Part shown: positions 1 to 12,200 of the stretch, in pieces | Numbering within the stretch: position 1 is the stretch's first letter | Layout: the number at the start of each line of letters is the position of its first letter | Assembly (NCBI GenBank): GCA_008694505.1 | Contig: VZDJ01000048.1 | Location: 62,001-126,000, forward strand | Source of the DNA: Cyanoderma ruficeps | Lineage: Eukaryota; Chordata; Aves; Passeriformes; Timaliidae | Reading direction: 5' to 3' | Length of the DNA: 64,000 nt | Notes under the pieces: generated by a model | Database searches by the model: none | Told to the model about the DNA's origin: nothing | The model's input: the letters and a program-made list of their open reading frames with translations, nothing else | Translations under genes and position numbers: made by a program

Positions 1-161
1 GATTGTTAATTTCTTGAGGAAATTGTTCAGAATAATCGAAGAGTTCAGATAAAAGTTACAAGGTCATGTCTGAGCTGGTAACACATGATTTCAGTCTGAT
101 GTTGTTCTCATAATACAGTGCAGAATAAGCTTCATCTTTCAAAGACATTTTTGTTTTTCAG
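1..161 (+). other. IPO11: IPO11 intron, 3' part
   Basis: AT-rich intronic sequence ending at the acceptor before the first exon in the window. Nothing else is seen. Confidence 0.8.
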
Positions 162-210
162 GGTTTTCTACATGCTGTATTTGAACGGCTGAAGCAGTTT
201 CTGCAGTGTA
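162..210 (+). CDS. IPO11: IPO11 coding exon 1 of window
   Basis: The acceptor TTTTTCAG ends at 161 and the donor GTAAGT starts at 211. The exon starts in phase 0 and encodes [16 protein letters not shown] plus the first base of a Ser codon. It matches the human [16 protein letters not shown] segment, so the exon is assigned confidently although only 49 nt long. The preceding exon is outside the window. Confidence 0.9.
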
Positions 211-3200
211 GTAAGTATCTGAGTATTTTTCTTTGTATTCATTATTAAACATTAGAAGCTGCATGAAAATACACAGGCTAGTGTATCAACAATAATCATT
301 TAGATGCAAGGTATTTTTGTATAAGTCAAAAATATTTCTTTAAATGCTGCTGAAACTATCAAAGAAGAATTCAGTAAAAGTGTCTTTTTATATCAACTGA
401 CTAAAATCACACCAAAGTTGTATTTGGTGTCATATTTTGACATAAACTTTTTACGAGAGTAGATGTCTAAACTAAGTAGGAAGAATTTTTAAAAAATAAG
501 TTATATGTAATTTTGATATTTTTATGAAGTTCCTGGGTTCAGGAGCCTGTACTTCGGTAAGACGGATGATCTGGGCTTTGAGGCTCATTTTTAGAAGAGA
601 TGGAAACTGCCCCTATTTGCCACTTTAACCATACTACAGTCAGGCTCCTTCTGATTCTTCTTTCATTTTTGACAAGACTGGTGCAGAGTTTAATAGAAGA
701 AATTGAAGACCATCCCATACTGAAGTTTGGTGTTTATTGTGGTCCCCTCGAATATGAGGACTTTAGGATTTCTGTTTTCTGAGACAAGAACTGAGCTAAA
801 CCTTCCGATTTCCACTTTTCTGATCAGTAAATTGTTTTGCAAAAGCAGGATTAGTATTTACATTTATTATATCGTGTTTCTGCCTGTAATCCTCAATATG
901 GCCCTTTCTGGTTTTTTTTTTAAAATAAAAGTTTTGTCTATTTTTTTTCCTTATTCAGAATGTTTTCTAATGCCCATAATAAAATATTCTTTAAGGTGGA
1001 ATTTCTGAAAAAGCACATAATAGTATACGGTAATAGTTTTATTAAAAGGATGTTTTTGTATTTTCAGTGCATAATTATATATATAGCATTTGCTTGCATT
1101 ATTTTCACTGCCTTTTATCATTGAATTTTCTACAATGATGTCACAGTTATTATAGCATGACCACGTGCACTGAATTTCACTACAGTTGAGGGAAACTGTT
1201 TAGCATTTCTTATTTCCAGTAGTTACTACCTTGAATTTGTCTTGGAATTTATTTTGCCCTAGAACTTTTTTTCAGGCTCAACTTAATCTCTTAACTACAG
1301 TAAAAATAAGTTCTTCTTCAGTGTTAATTATTTAAAACTTAGCTATCCAGAAAGAAAATGAAAGTCTAAAAAATTATAATCATGAAGTGTCTGATTCACT
1401 AGGTAGGAGTATAAGAGCAGAAAGCATATGCAGAGATCGTCTAGAAAAGACCATAATTCTCTTCACTAAAGTGGTAAGTAAAATTTCCTTTCAGTTACTG
1501 TATAGTTTATAGTTCTGGAGGAGTAGTCCCCATCCAGACATATATATACCTTAAAGTGAATCCATTTTAGATCTTTCAAAGAAATAGAAGATATTGCAAC
1601 TTAAAACTTTTTTGTTATGATATGTATTTTTGAGGAGAAGCGTGTCTGTTTACTCAAGCTGATCTAAGTTGCAGCAGCGAAGAAGACATTTTCTTAGTTC
1701 AAACAAAATTAAGTGCATTCCGTAAGTAAATTATTTAGCTAACGTTTGTTTGAAGAAGAGTTCTGGAAGCATTGGTAAAACAATGGTATTAAGGAATAAA
1801 GAAGAGATAAAATGAAAAGTATCTTTTATAGCTAGTTAGATCACTGTTTCTATGGCTTTGTTAGTTTTGTGGAATTACTGGCCACACTAATTAGTCAAAA
1901 GAAAATGGACAGCATACTCTCTTGCCCTCTGAGCCTTGCGTTGTGTGATACACTTGGACTTGTCAGCTGATTCTGTTTAAATGTTAAATGCATAATCTGT
2001 TGCAGATAATTTAAACGTAGACGCTTGGTCTGGTCTTTTGTTTTGGTTCTTTTTTTAAAAAGAATTTGTCAAACATAGAGAGTTCCCATTGTTTTCAGAT
2101 TCTATCTACAGGCTATGAGTCTATTTTAAATATTCAGCCTAGTTATCAGAAGTAAAAGTAACCTATCAGCTCCACCCAAACTGAGCTGAAGATGCTCTGA
2201 CACATTATTTTTAGTCTTTGTTATGGTACTTAGATTGCAAATGTGCATTTTTTTTCACAGACCTGAAGAGAAAGTAAACTTGATTAATAGGTAATCTACC
2301 ACCTACAGAAATTTACATGCAAGAATATAGGTTTAGGCATTTTTGCAGTACTAAAAGGGATAAAAGGAATCCACCAGTTTATTTTAGACCAGTAATTTGA
2401 AAAGCTAAGTTGAGGAAGTGCTTGTAATATAGTGGTGGTGTTGAGGGGGAAGTTATATATCCCTCATAGCTCTTTTGTTTACACTGATTCTAATAGGAAT
2501 GAATTATCTGCTGAAATACTCACTGTTTTAAGTGTGGCTGATACAATTATTTACTATTAGCAAGCTGGTGCATTTGAAAATGCTATTATTCTTCATACTT
2601 AATAAAAAAACGGTAATTTTCAACCCAAATCAAGAATAATGTTTCATTTGCAATTGATACTGATCTCTCCCTAATTTCCTGTCCATGTTCAGTTTTATGT
2701 AATTGGATATGAGTTGGCCATTATTTTTGATAACTAGTTTACTAAAGCATTTAATAAGACTTCACCAAAAGTATTTTCATTTCTCTCTTTCTACTTCCTT
2801 TTTTTTAAGCTTTTGGACTTCCTGGATCAACATCCTTTCTCATTCACTGCTTTGATTCAGAGGTCACTGGAGTTCTCTGTAAGCTATGTTTTCACAGAAG
2901 CTGGTGAAGGAGTTGTATTTGAGCAGTTTATTGTACAGTGCATGAATCTCATCAAGATGATTGTAAAAAATTATGCATACAAGCCATCCAAAAATATTGA
3001 AGGTACTGTTACTTTTTACTCCAATAGTTTTTTATGTCTTGAGAGACATTTTGCTAGCTATTCTCAGCAGTTAAACTCCTTTATTAATATTTTAATAATG
3101 ATTGAAATATGTATGGTTCTGCCTCTATATTGATAATCGTTATTTTAACTTTTTAATTATTAATGTATATAGATAAAGACATTCCAAAGCAATTTTAAAT

Positions 3201-6200
3201 GCAAAAGGAGCACAGACATATTTTCTTTTTTGATTTTTTTAGTTTCCATTTAACTAATTTTAAAAAGTACTGAGGTATAGAGTTTGGTTTATTTTCATCA
3301 ACTAACTTGTTGCATGTTTCCCATGAGATGTGTTTGACAAAATGATGTGTTTTCTGTAATTAACTAATACCAATACAATGAAATACAGAAACACAGTGGA
3401 TTGGAGATGCAGTTGAATATAAAGGTATTCACATGTTTTGCTTTGTGAGACTGTGTTTCATTTTGAAACTTCATACACTGCTGTATATGTGAATTAAAAA
3501 AATACCTTAACCTTTCACATTAGTTTTACACGTGGCCAGATAACCATTAGTATTCTCTATTAATTTGAAAAAAGTTTTATATAATGGTACGTATCAGAAT
3601 AGATTACTTACTTGAAAACATGTCTTAACAGCTGAAAGTTAGTTGAAGTCTTCCATGAGAATACATTCTTTCTGTTTTACTCAGAGGATAAGAGTTTTTT
3701 ATTTATTGACTTCTTTCTAATTTTACTAGATTCTTTTTTGATCATTAAGTGCTTAATTGTAATCTGAAATTTTCATGTTTTATTTCAGACAGCAGTCCTG
3801 AAACTCTTGAAGCACATAAGATAAAGACAGCTTTTTTCACATACCCAACACTAATGGAAATATGTAGGAGATTAGTCACTCACTATTTTCTGCTGACGAA
3901 GGAAGAGTTGACCATGTGGGAAGAGGATCCAGAAAGCTTCAGTAAGAAACATGCTATGTAGTTGCTTGTAGTGTATTTAGATATTTGTATAAATGCTTCA
4001 TGTGCACATTGTCTCTACAAATTCTCTACTGCAATATTGGCCATTTTATTTCCTGCAGTCTTCTTACATGGACAGATATTCCCTATAGACATTCTTTTTG
4101 TAATGAAAGATTTCCCAGTAGTCTGTGATATCCTCTTGTCCTAAGACTAGACTTTTATTTGTACCATAGTTGAAATAATACTTTTTTCTTTTCTTTTTGA
4201 AATAATAGCTGTAGAAGAGACCGGAGGAGATTCTTGGAAGTACAGTCTCAGAGTAAGTGTTAAATTTGAAATAAAACCGTTAAAAATTCCTGAAGGCAAT
4301 TCTTGATAGTTTTATATCTGAGACAGATAATATTTGAAAAAAAAAAATCCTTATGTTTCTTCAGATTTAGTAAAGTTTAACTTTGTTCTTTTTTCAGTGT
4401 TCAAACTTGCTGAAATACATGGGAATCTATACACTTCTTATTTTAGAAGGGGGAACAAAGAGTTTGCTTCAGCATTTGAATTATGTAGCATCTGCTTAAA
4501 TCCAGCAGGAGTTCTCTTTTTTAAACTGATAACTGATGTGATCACATATGACTCTTTGTTAGTAGACATGACAAGTAAAGCAAGTTCCAGATGCATCTTT
4601 ATTAGTTAATTATGTTCTTTAATTAGTTATTTTAGTAGTTAATCTGGTTCAGATCAGAAATATGCTGTTGTATTGTATCTCCCAATTGTAACTGCCGTGG
4701 TTTGCTTTGCTTTGTATATTTGCTGAATTATTTTTATTATAAAACTGGAAAACCCAGTGTGGCGCATATAGTATGTTCTGTTTGTAAAAGGGTATTCAGT
4801 CCAAGTCCCTGACCTAGAGCCAATTAGCCAATCCAAAAATAACCTGTGACATACCTACAGTGTGGTCACTGGTGGTGCAGCTCCAGCTGTTTCCCCCACA
4901 GGTTGTTCTTCTGCTGCAGAACTAGTTGATGTAGATGCAGCCATCAAACCCTTGCTAGAGTTAAGCACAGTGTATAGTAGAAACAGTGGTATTTCTTACA
5001 ATATTAATTTTGCTACTATATATTGTGTTTTAAATTGTGACCTTCAGTGTGAGGTATTCAGCACTTAAAATTTTAGCATAAAATATATTTTAATTGCCTT
5101 TATTTTATTAGAGTCTAATCAGATCTTTTAATTTTTCAGCCATGCACAGAAGTTCTTTTTATTGATATCTTTCATGAATATAATCAGACTCTTACTCCAG
5201 TTCTTTTAGAAATGGTTCACAGTCTGCAAGGTAAGTTCTTTAAAAAAATCAAGGAAGTATAAAATGTAGGATTGTTTACATTCATGATATGCTCTTGTCA
5301 ACTATTAAACTATTTGACCTTGTAACATCTAATTTTATATAATGCATTCTCTCTGTATTTTTGAAAGGACATGTTAATGCTCTAAAATTATTTCTAAACC
5401 TGCATTTTGTGTCTAGGAGGAGGAAGTCCTAAAGGCTCTTTGGTTTTCATCCTAACTATTCTAGATGATTGACAAATGTAACATTTCTAATTTCATGAGG
5501 TTTCAGGCTTTCTTGGGAGTGATCCACAAGCTTAATGCATTCTTTGGGTTGTTTTTACTTGGGAGCTTCAAATGTTGTTTGAATGTTGTTGCTGTTCAAA
5601 TATTGCAAGGCCAGGTTCATGCTGTGTCTCCTCCAAAATCTTGCGGGGAGAAAAAACTTTAAAAGAAGTTTAAGTTATGTTGTCGTTTTGGAGGGTCTAG
5701 ACGACTTTGCAAATCTGAAGAATTGCGTTAAAAATTTATGGGGTTTCTGTATGAAAACTGACTTATTCATAGGTTGAGGTGTGATTCATATTTTCTTTGT
5801 TTTACTTTATGATTCTTTGCCCCCAAACTAAGTTTTATAATGGCCAAGAAAGATAATAATAAGTGGGTGTGGCTTTTTTTCCCTGTCATTTCAGCTCAGG
5901 TTGTTTCCCCCAGTTGTCTTAGTTGAGTTACAATATTTGGTATTCAAGCTTACCAGAAAGGATCATTACATTCTATTAAAATTAAAATAAATACTCATTT
6001 TCTGAGAGTAGTTTCTGACTTCACAAAATCTGTTCATAAAGTACTTTATGTATGTAGGTTTTGAGATGGCTTGTTGTACTGTAATATGGAGAGTAGTAGA
6101 TGATTCCTTATAATAGCATTTACAATTAATGTGTTTTTGTTTTCCAAAAATTATTTGAGTTAATGCTACCATACTAAAAGGTATACCTTTACTTTTTAAA

Positions 6201-9200
6201 TTCTCCTGGGGCCCATAGCAGTTTTCTTCTACTCTTCATGTTTTCAAATTGAGATTCACTGTGGAAGTACTAGATGGCATGAAGAATCCATTAATTCCTA
6301 AAACTTCAGAAAATATTTACTTTTAGGTACACATTTATAAAAAATCAGGGAACTAGGTCTAGGACCCTTTTGGATGTGGTACTATGTGGTTGACAGTTGT
6401 CTGCAACTGGCAGGTTTTGAGTCTGTTCATTTAAAATACTTGCTTCTGACTTATGTATATGTTGTTATTAAAAATGTTCATAACCAAAGAAGTAAGTCAG
6501 AAATAGGATGTGAAAGCAGAGATTTGATTTTGATATATTCACTGAACAAACTATCAAAACTGAAATGACTGAACTTGTAAATTGAGTAAAAGCAGTGAAA
6601 GCAGTCTTAATTCATGTCTTTCTTTCTTAAAGCATTTAAGTGCAAAGTTGATTGTATTCCTTGTTTTATTGACACTTTTTTTATTTATTTTAACTTTGGC
6701 TTGTAGGATCTACCAACGTGGAAAATACCAATGCTATACTGATTAAAGATGCTGGTAAATTAAGTTTTACTTTATTTTTGAAATAACAGAGCCACTTTTG
6801 TGTATGTGTTTTACTTCTTAAAAATTGCATGAAGAATTTGCAAGATTTTTTAAGTCATTTGTAAAGTGGGACCTAAATCCTAATTCTCCTTTCATTGATG
6901 TTGGCCTTCACTTCTGAAAATGTTTATGTAAAAATACCCTGCTTTTTGTTGTTTTTCTGAAACAAGCAATCTTCTTTACTGTCCTGTTCTTTCTGCTGTG
7001 CCAGGTAAATGACCTTCAGTATTCACATGTTGCTAGTCTGTCCATTTTACAAGTGAGGAGATTTTATGACAGAGGAAAAGAATTGTTTCTGTTGGAACCA
7101 TCTTTGATAATAGAATAAGATCCTCATTGTTCCTTTGGCTTCTAGCTATTTTCAAGAATCTAACATTTCTGTAGTATCTTTCTTTTACTAATAATTTCCA
7201 CAAGAGTTCCTTGCACCATGATCTGACAAAACTTTCTAAAGAAAGATATGCTTTAGTTTTGTTTTCTTGATTATATTCAGGTTACCAAAATGTGGTTTGA
7301 ATATTAAATTAATCTGATTATTTAGTATTAAAAAATTAACATTTAAGCAAACAGTAAGCATAACTATTGTTTTTCCCCAGTGTATAATGCGGTTGGACTG
7401 GCTGCTTATGAACTATTTGATAGTGTGGATTTTGATCAATGGTTTAAAAATCAGCTATTAGCAGAACTGCAGGTTTCTCATGACAGGTAAACACTTTGGT
7501 TTGTTATGCTTTCATCATTTAAATACAAACTGTTGATACAAGTCTGATAAGATATAATGCCTAATAATCACCGAGTGAAAAATACTCAACCTTGAAATAT
7601 ATCCACTAAATGAAGAAAGGTATGAAGTGCCTACACATAGCAGTCACAGAAGTGACAGTGTTCTTGACAGTTCATGTTTAAATTACTATGTGGTGAATAC
7701 ATCCAGCATTCTGTAAAAGTACATTGTCTACAGTCTTCTTGCATACATTAGATTTGACTAAACTTTCTCAGAGTAACCACCTTTGCTTGCTTAAAAAACG
7801 ATATTTAGGTCTCCTGAGACCCTGGAGTCCTCCAGGCAGCAAAGTCCAGTTGAAATCTGTGGAAATCATCCCTGTAAAACTGTAGTTTAGCCAAGACAGT
7901 GATTTGTTCTTCTCTTTAGGTTTAAATACAAGCCCTCTGTAATTCTGTGCAGTACATTTTGCTGCAATAAAGGGGGAAATAAGGGTTTGGGTTGTGTTGT
8001 AAAGTGTGAATGATTGCAGCTTGTTCTACATGAAGAGTTTCATGCAGTCCATCTCCTGTGGTGTTTCCTTCTCACCAAGGTCCCCCTCATTTGGATGGTC
8101 TTCACACAAGTACCTCCTATTGTTTAGTGGATCTCATGGAGTATTTTGAAAGATAATTTCTGGCATCTTAGTACAGACTGAGCTGCCTCTCTTCATAACT
8201 GTCTGGAAGACACTGTTCCTCCCTTTCCTTCAAGCTCACTCTTTTCCCAGGGAAAGCACAGTGACCACTATTGTGCATGCTAATCCTTATCAGACAAGTT
8301 CAAATCAGCAGTTGACTCTAAATAAGTATGTCCTATTTTTCTCAACACAGTCATTAGCAGTGACCCGAATGTCCTTTGAAGACTGTTACTATGTTTTTCT
8401 TCTACACTTGCAATTCATCTTACCAGTGGCAATTTTTGTGGGAAACATGAAGTATTTTTTTCCTTCTACCCTTAGCTGCTACTATAAATTGTAAATTATT
8501 TTCCATAGTGGATCGCTAGTCAACTCTTTTATTTCCGAAAGCTCTACTTACAATGAGAGTTCAGTTTCCTGTAGAGTGGAACTTAAAATATTAAAATGCT
8601 TCTTTCCACAACGATGAACTTTGAAAAAATTAATTACTTACTTTTGGATGTATAAGCTTATGTTAGTGTGAAAGAATGATTGCCACGCTTGTTTACCTAC
8701 TGTCTCCTAATGTTTTTTATTCTTTTTCTCATTAGACTATTTTTTTTACTAAGATTTCACTTACCATTTACAAATGGCCAAGTAATCTAGTGATTAGGCT
8801 AAATGTCAGAAGAGCAGGAAAAAATGGGAGATCTTGTATGAGATTGTTAATTTGCTGTTGTGCTCTACCAGCAGCAGTCTCTAAATCAAGCTGCCATGAT
8901 CTTTGCAGCACATGCTGGCTATGGCATTTTTATGCTATTCACCCATGTAGTTTAAGTAAAACTGACAACTTCTGTGTTGCTGATACAGTTGTATTACATT
9001 CAGGAAGACACCTGATCTAACCATTTGGTTGGCATTTGTGATATCCCGGGATGAAATTCCTGTGGGGACAGAAGCTTGCAGTAGAAGTTGTTTGGAATTT
9101 TGAAGCCCTGTTTACTTGGACTTCTTCTACTGCCTTCATTATTGGAGACCACCATAGCAATGAGGGAAGGCAGTGTTAGGGGCTTGAATGGAATACTGCT

Positions 9201-12200
9201 GTAACAGCAGCTTTGGGAATACTTGTGCAGTTCAGATAAAGTGGGTTGGAGGGTATCCTCTGCTGTCCCACAGAGTGTCCCATGCTGACCAGTATGCTTG
9301 CTCAGAGCTGGCTGCTGTTTGGAAACACAAACTTATTGTGTTGTCAGCAGTGAGTGTGGAGTTTGCAGTCTTGTTTTCTCTGAATGTTTCATTCATTACT
9401 GTTGATAGTAAACCCATCAACTATGACCATAGCAATAGAAGAAATATGGAATTAATTTAAAAAATTCTAAAAGACTTCTAGAAATAGGGTGTTGCCAAAT
9501 TTATCACTTGCCATGATGCTTCGTTTTGTACTGATTAATGAGAAGCTTTTCCATAATAAGAAGGTAGTTTACGGAATTCTTTTTTTTTTTTTTTTGCCAT
9601 AACTCTTTTGTAAAGCAACATTTCCTGCTGAGAGAAAAAGTAACGTACTTTTGACTTAAATATCTGATGCAGTCCAGACTGCTTAAGGGTACTGTCTTAT
9701 GACTAATGCAGCAGAGGTTGCCTTATTTTGGAATATGGTCACTTTGCCCATGTGAGATTTAGGTCCACCAGGCTCAGTGGTGGACCTATGCTCAGTCACT
9801 GTGTGCTTTTTGTTAAAAAGCTAATCTTTTGAGGTGAGCTCTTCCCAGAAGTAGTGAATATAGAAAAAGTAGGACCCCAAAAATTTGCACCTATGAGAAA
9901 CTTCAGTATTAAAAACCACCAGAAAAAACCCCAACAAAAAATTCAGCCTAGACAAAACCCAGACACATGCCTACCCTGAAAAATCTCAATAACATGCTAT
10001 ATTTTCTCTGCCATGGAGAGAGAGTAAAATAATATAGAGATGCGGAGATAGGATGTATGTATTGAATAATAAGATACCACCAGACCTGAAAGTCTTTGCT
10101 TTCAGCAGACTCTTGTGTACTTGCATCATGTAATTTAAAACTTGTCGTTATGTGACAGTGGTTTTAAAACTGCCCAACTCTAGTTTCAAGAAAATCACTT
10201 AGTTTTTTAAATACTCTGATGTTTACCAGATTAAGTGTCAGATACAGGCCTTCTAAGAGTAGAAGTTGTATCTTCACAGCTGCTTGAACAAGTCGAAGGG
10301 TGAATCCATAAGGCAATGTTTTGTGTAAGACATGCTTCAGCATACATTATTCGTGCTTCACTGCCACTCAGTAAACATCAAGAAACACCAGACTGTTATT
10401 CCTCATTAGATATGTGTTCTAGGCTAAGGAATTACTTTATATATGCCATTTCTACAACTTTCATGTTCTCTGAAGATGTTCTTTATAGTCTTATTGTTAT
10501 GGGAATGTTTAATAAAGCATACTTATTAAATGTAGAGAAACCTCAATAACTTCAATTTAAATGGCTTTTTGATGGCTTACAAGGCAGTAATTCATCAAAT
10601 GAAAAATACATTTATGATAGCAATATGTTAGTTTAAATTCTCTAAATATGGCTCATCTTTCTTAACTTTATACATCTGTAAATTAAACCTATTAATCTGA
10701 GTTAGCTGATCAATGGAGAAAAATAGCAGCTCTGTTATATGCTTTTCTCAATCATTGTTCTGGTTTATTCTTCCCATCAACTCTAAAGCTGTTTGATTTG
10801 TACCCTTGTCATGGCACCTAGTGCAAGATTAGGTAATGTCTGTTTTAGAATAGTTTTGGAATGATGAAGTGAATTACTCTGACAGTTGCTGTAGTGCAGT
10901 CCTTAAGTTTGCATTTTTAAATTGTATCTGACTTAAAATTTTTGAGCATAAACAGAATGTCAAGGGAATTGATGAGAGCTATGTTGAAAACAGTGGATAC
11001 CATGATTGCAGTAATAAATGTAACATTTTTTTATTTTTTTTAAATTGGTGTGCCATATGCAGAATGAACTGTATCTCTAGGGAGTCATTCAAGATCCAGT
11101 CATTTAGGGTGAAAATTTTCTTTTTCAGACTAAGCTGGTTTTTCCTGAACCTTCTTGTGAAGAATTTTAGTGGAAAAGGTTTTTGCTCTGAAGTTGATCC
11201 TGACAAACTAAATCTTTTAATTTTTTGGGGCAATAACATTTTCATCATGATTCTTGGCTTTCTTTTTCATCAAAGTATTCTATAACAACTAATGTAATGA
11301 GTTAACAAGTGCAATTTTTTTCCTCCTACTTTTAAAGCTATAAACCCATACGCCGACGAGTAATATGGCTGATTGGACAGTGGATTTCTGTAAAATTCAA
11401 ATCAGACTTGAGACCTATTTTATATGAAGCAATTCGTAACTTGCTTCAAGACCGTGACTTAGTGGTGAGTATAAATAACTAATCTTTTGGAATACACATT
11501 TGTTGTAACCACAGATGAAACAGAAATAACTCACTTTGTGTAAACTTGATTGAGAATTTTGTAACATCATGCTTTAAAGTCTGTTGTGTCTTGCGAAAGA
11601 TAAACCTTTTGGAAGATGTGGTGATGTTTAATTGTGCAGGTACTGAACAGTAATGTCATTACTGTACTGTAAGACATTAAATGAAGCATGAAGATGTTTA
11701 ATAAGTGATGACTTTGGTGGCAAATTGAATTACAAGAGCAACAGTGTGTTTTTATAGGAATAAAACTATGAAATGTCTTACAGTAATTTACAAATGAATG
11801 GATACTTTGTGTAGATAGAACAGAGTTATTCTGTGACTAGTCCCTTTATTATACAGCATTGATGAAATGAGTTTGCAGGTGACACTGAAGCTGGGTGGGA
11901 GTGCTGATCTGCTGCAGGGCAGGAAGGCCCTGCAGAGGGATCTGGACAGGCTGGATCATGGGCTGAGGCCAATGGTGTGAGGTTCAACAAGGCCCAGTGC
12001 CGGGTCCTGCCCTTGGGTCACAACAACCCCAGGCAGCTCCACAGGCTGGGGCAGAGTGGCTGGAAAGGATCTGGGAATGCTGGTGACAGTGACTGAACAT
12101 GAGCCAGGGTGTGCCCAGGGGGCCAAGAAGGCCAATGGCATCCTGGTCTGGATCAGCAATGGTGTGGGCAGCAGGGCAAGGGCAGGGATTGTCCCCCTGT

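Larger units (their letters stand above)
211..7380 (+). other. IPO11: IPO11 introns between window exons 1 and 8
   Basis: Seven introns lie between the exons listed above: 211-1402, 1474-2809, 3003-3788, 3942-4208, 4253-5139, 5231-6706 and 6755-7380. All are AT-rich GT-AG introns. I recognise no repeats, RNA genes or other coding sequence in them. Open frames of 60-90 codons are short and lack family resemblance. Confidence 0.7.
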
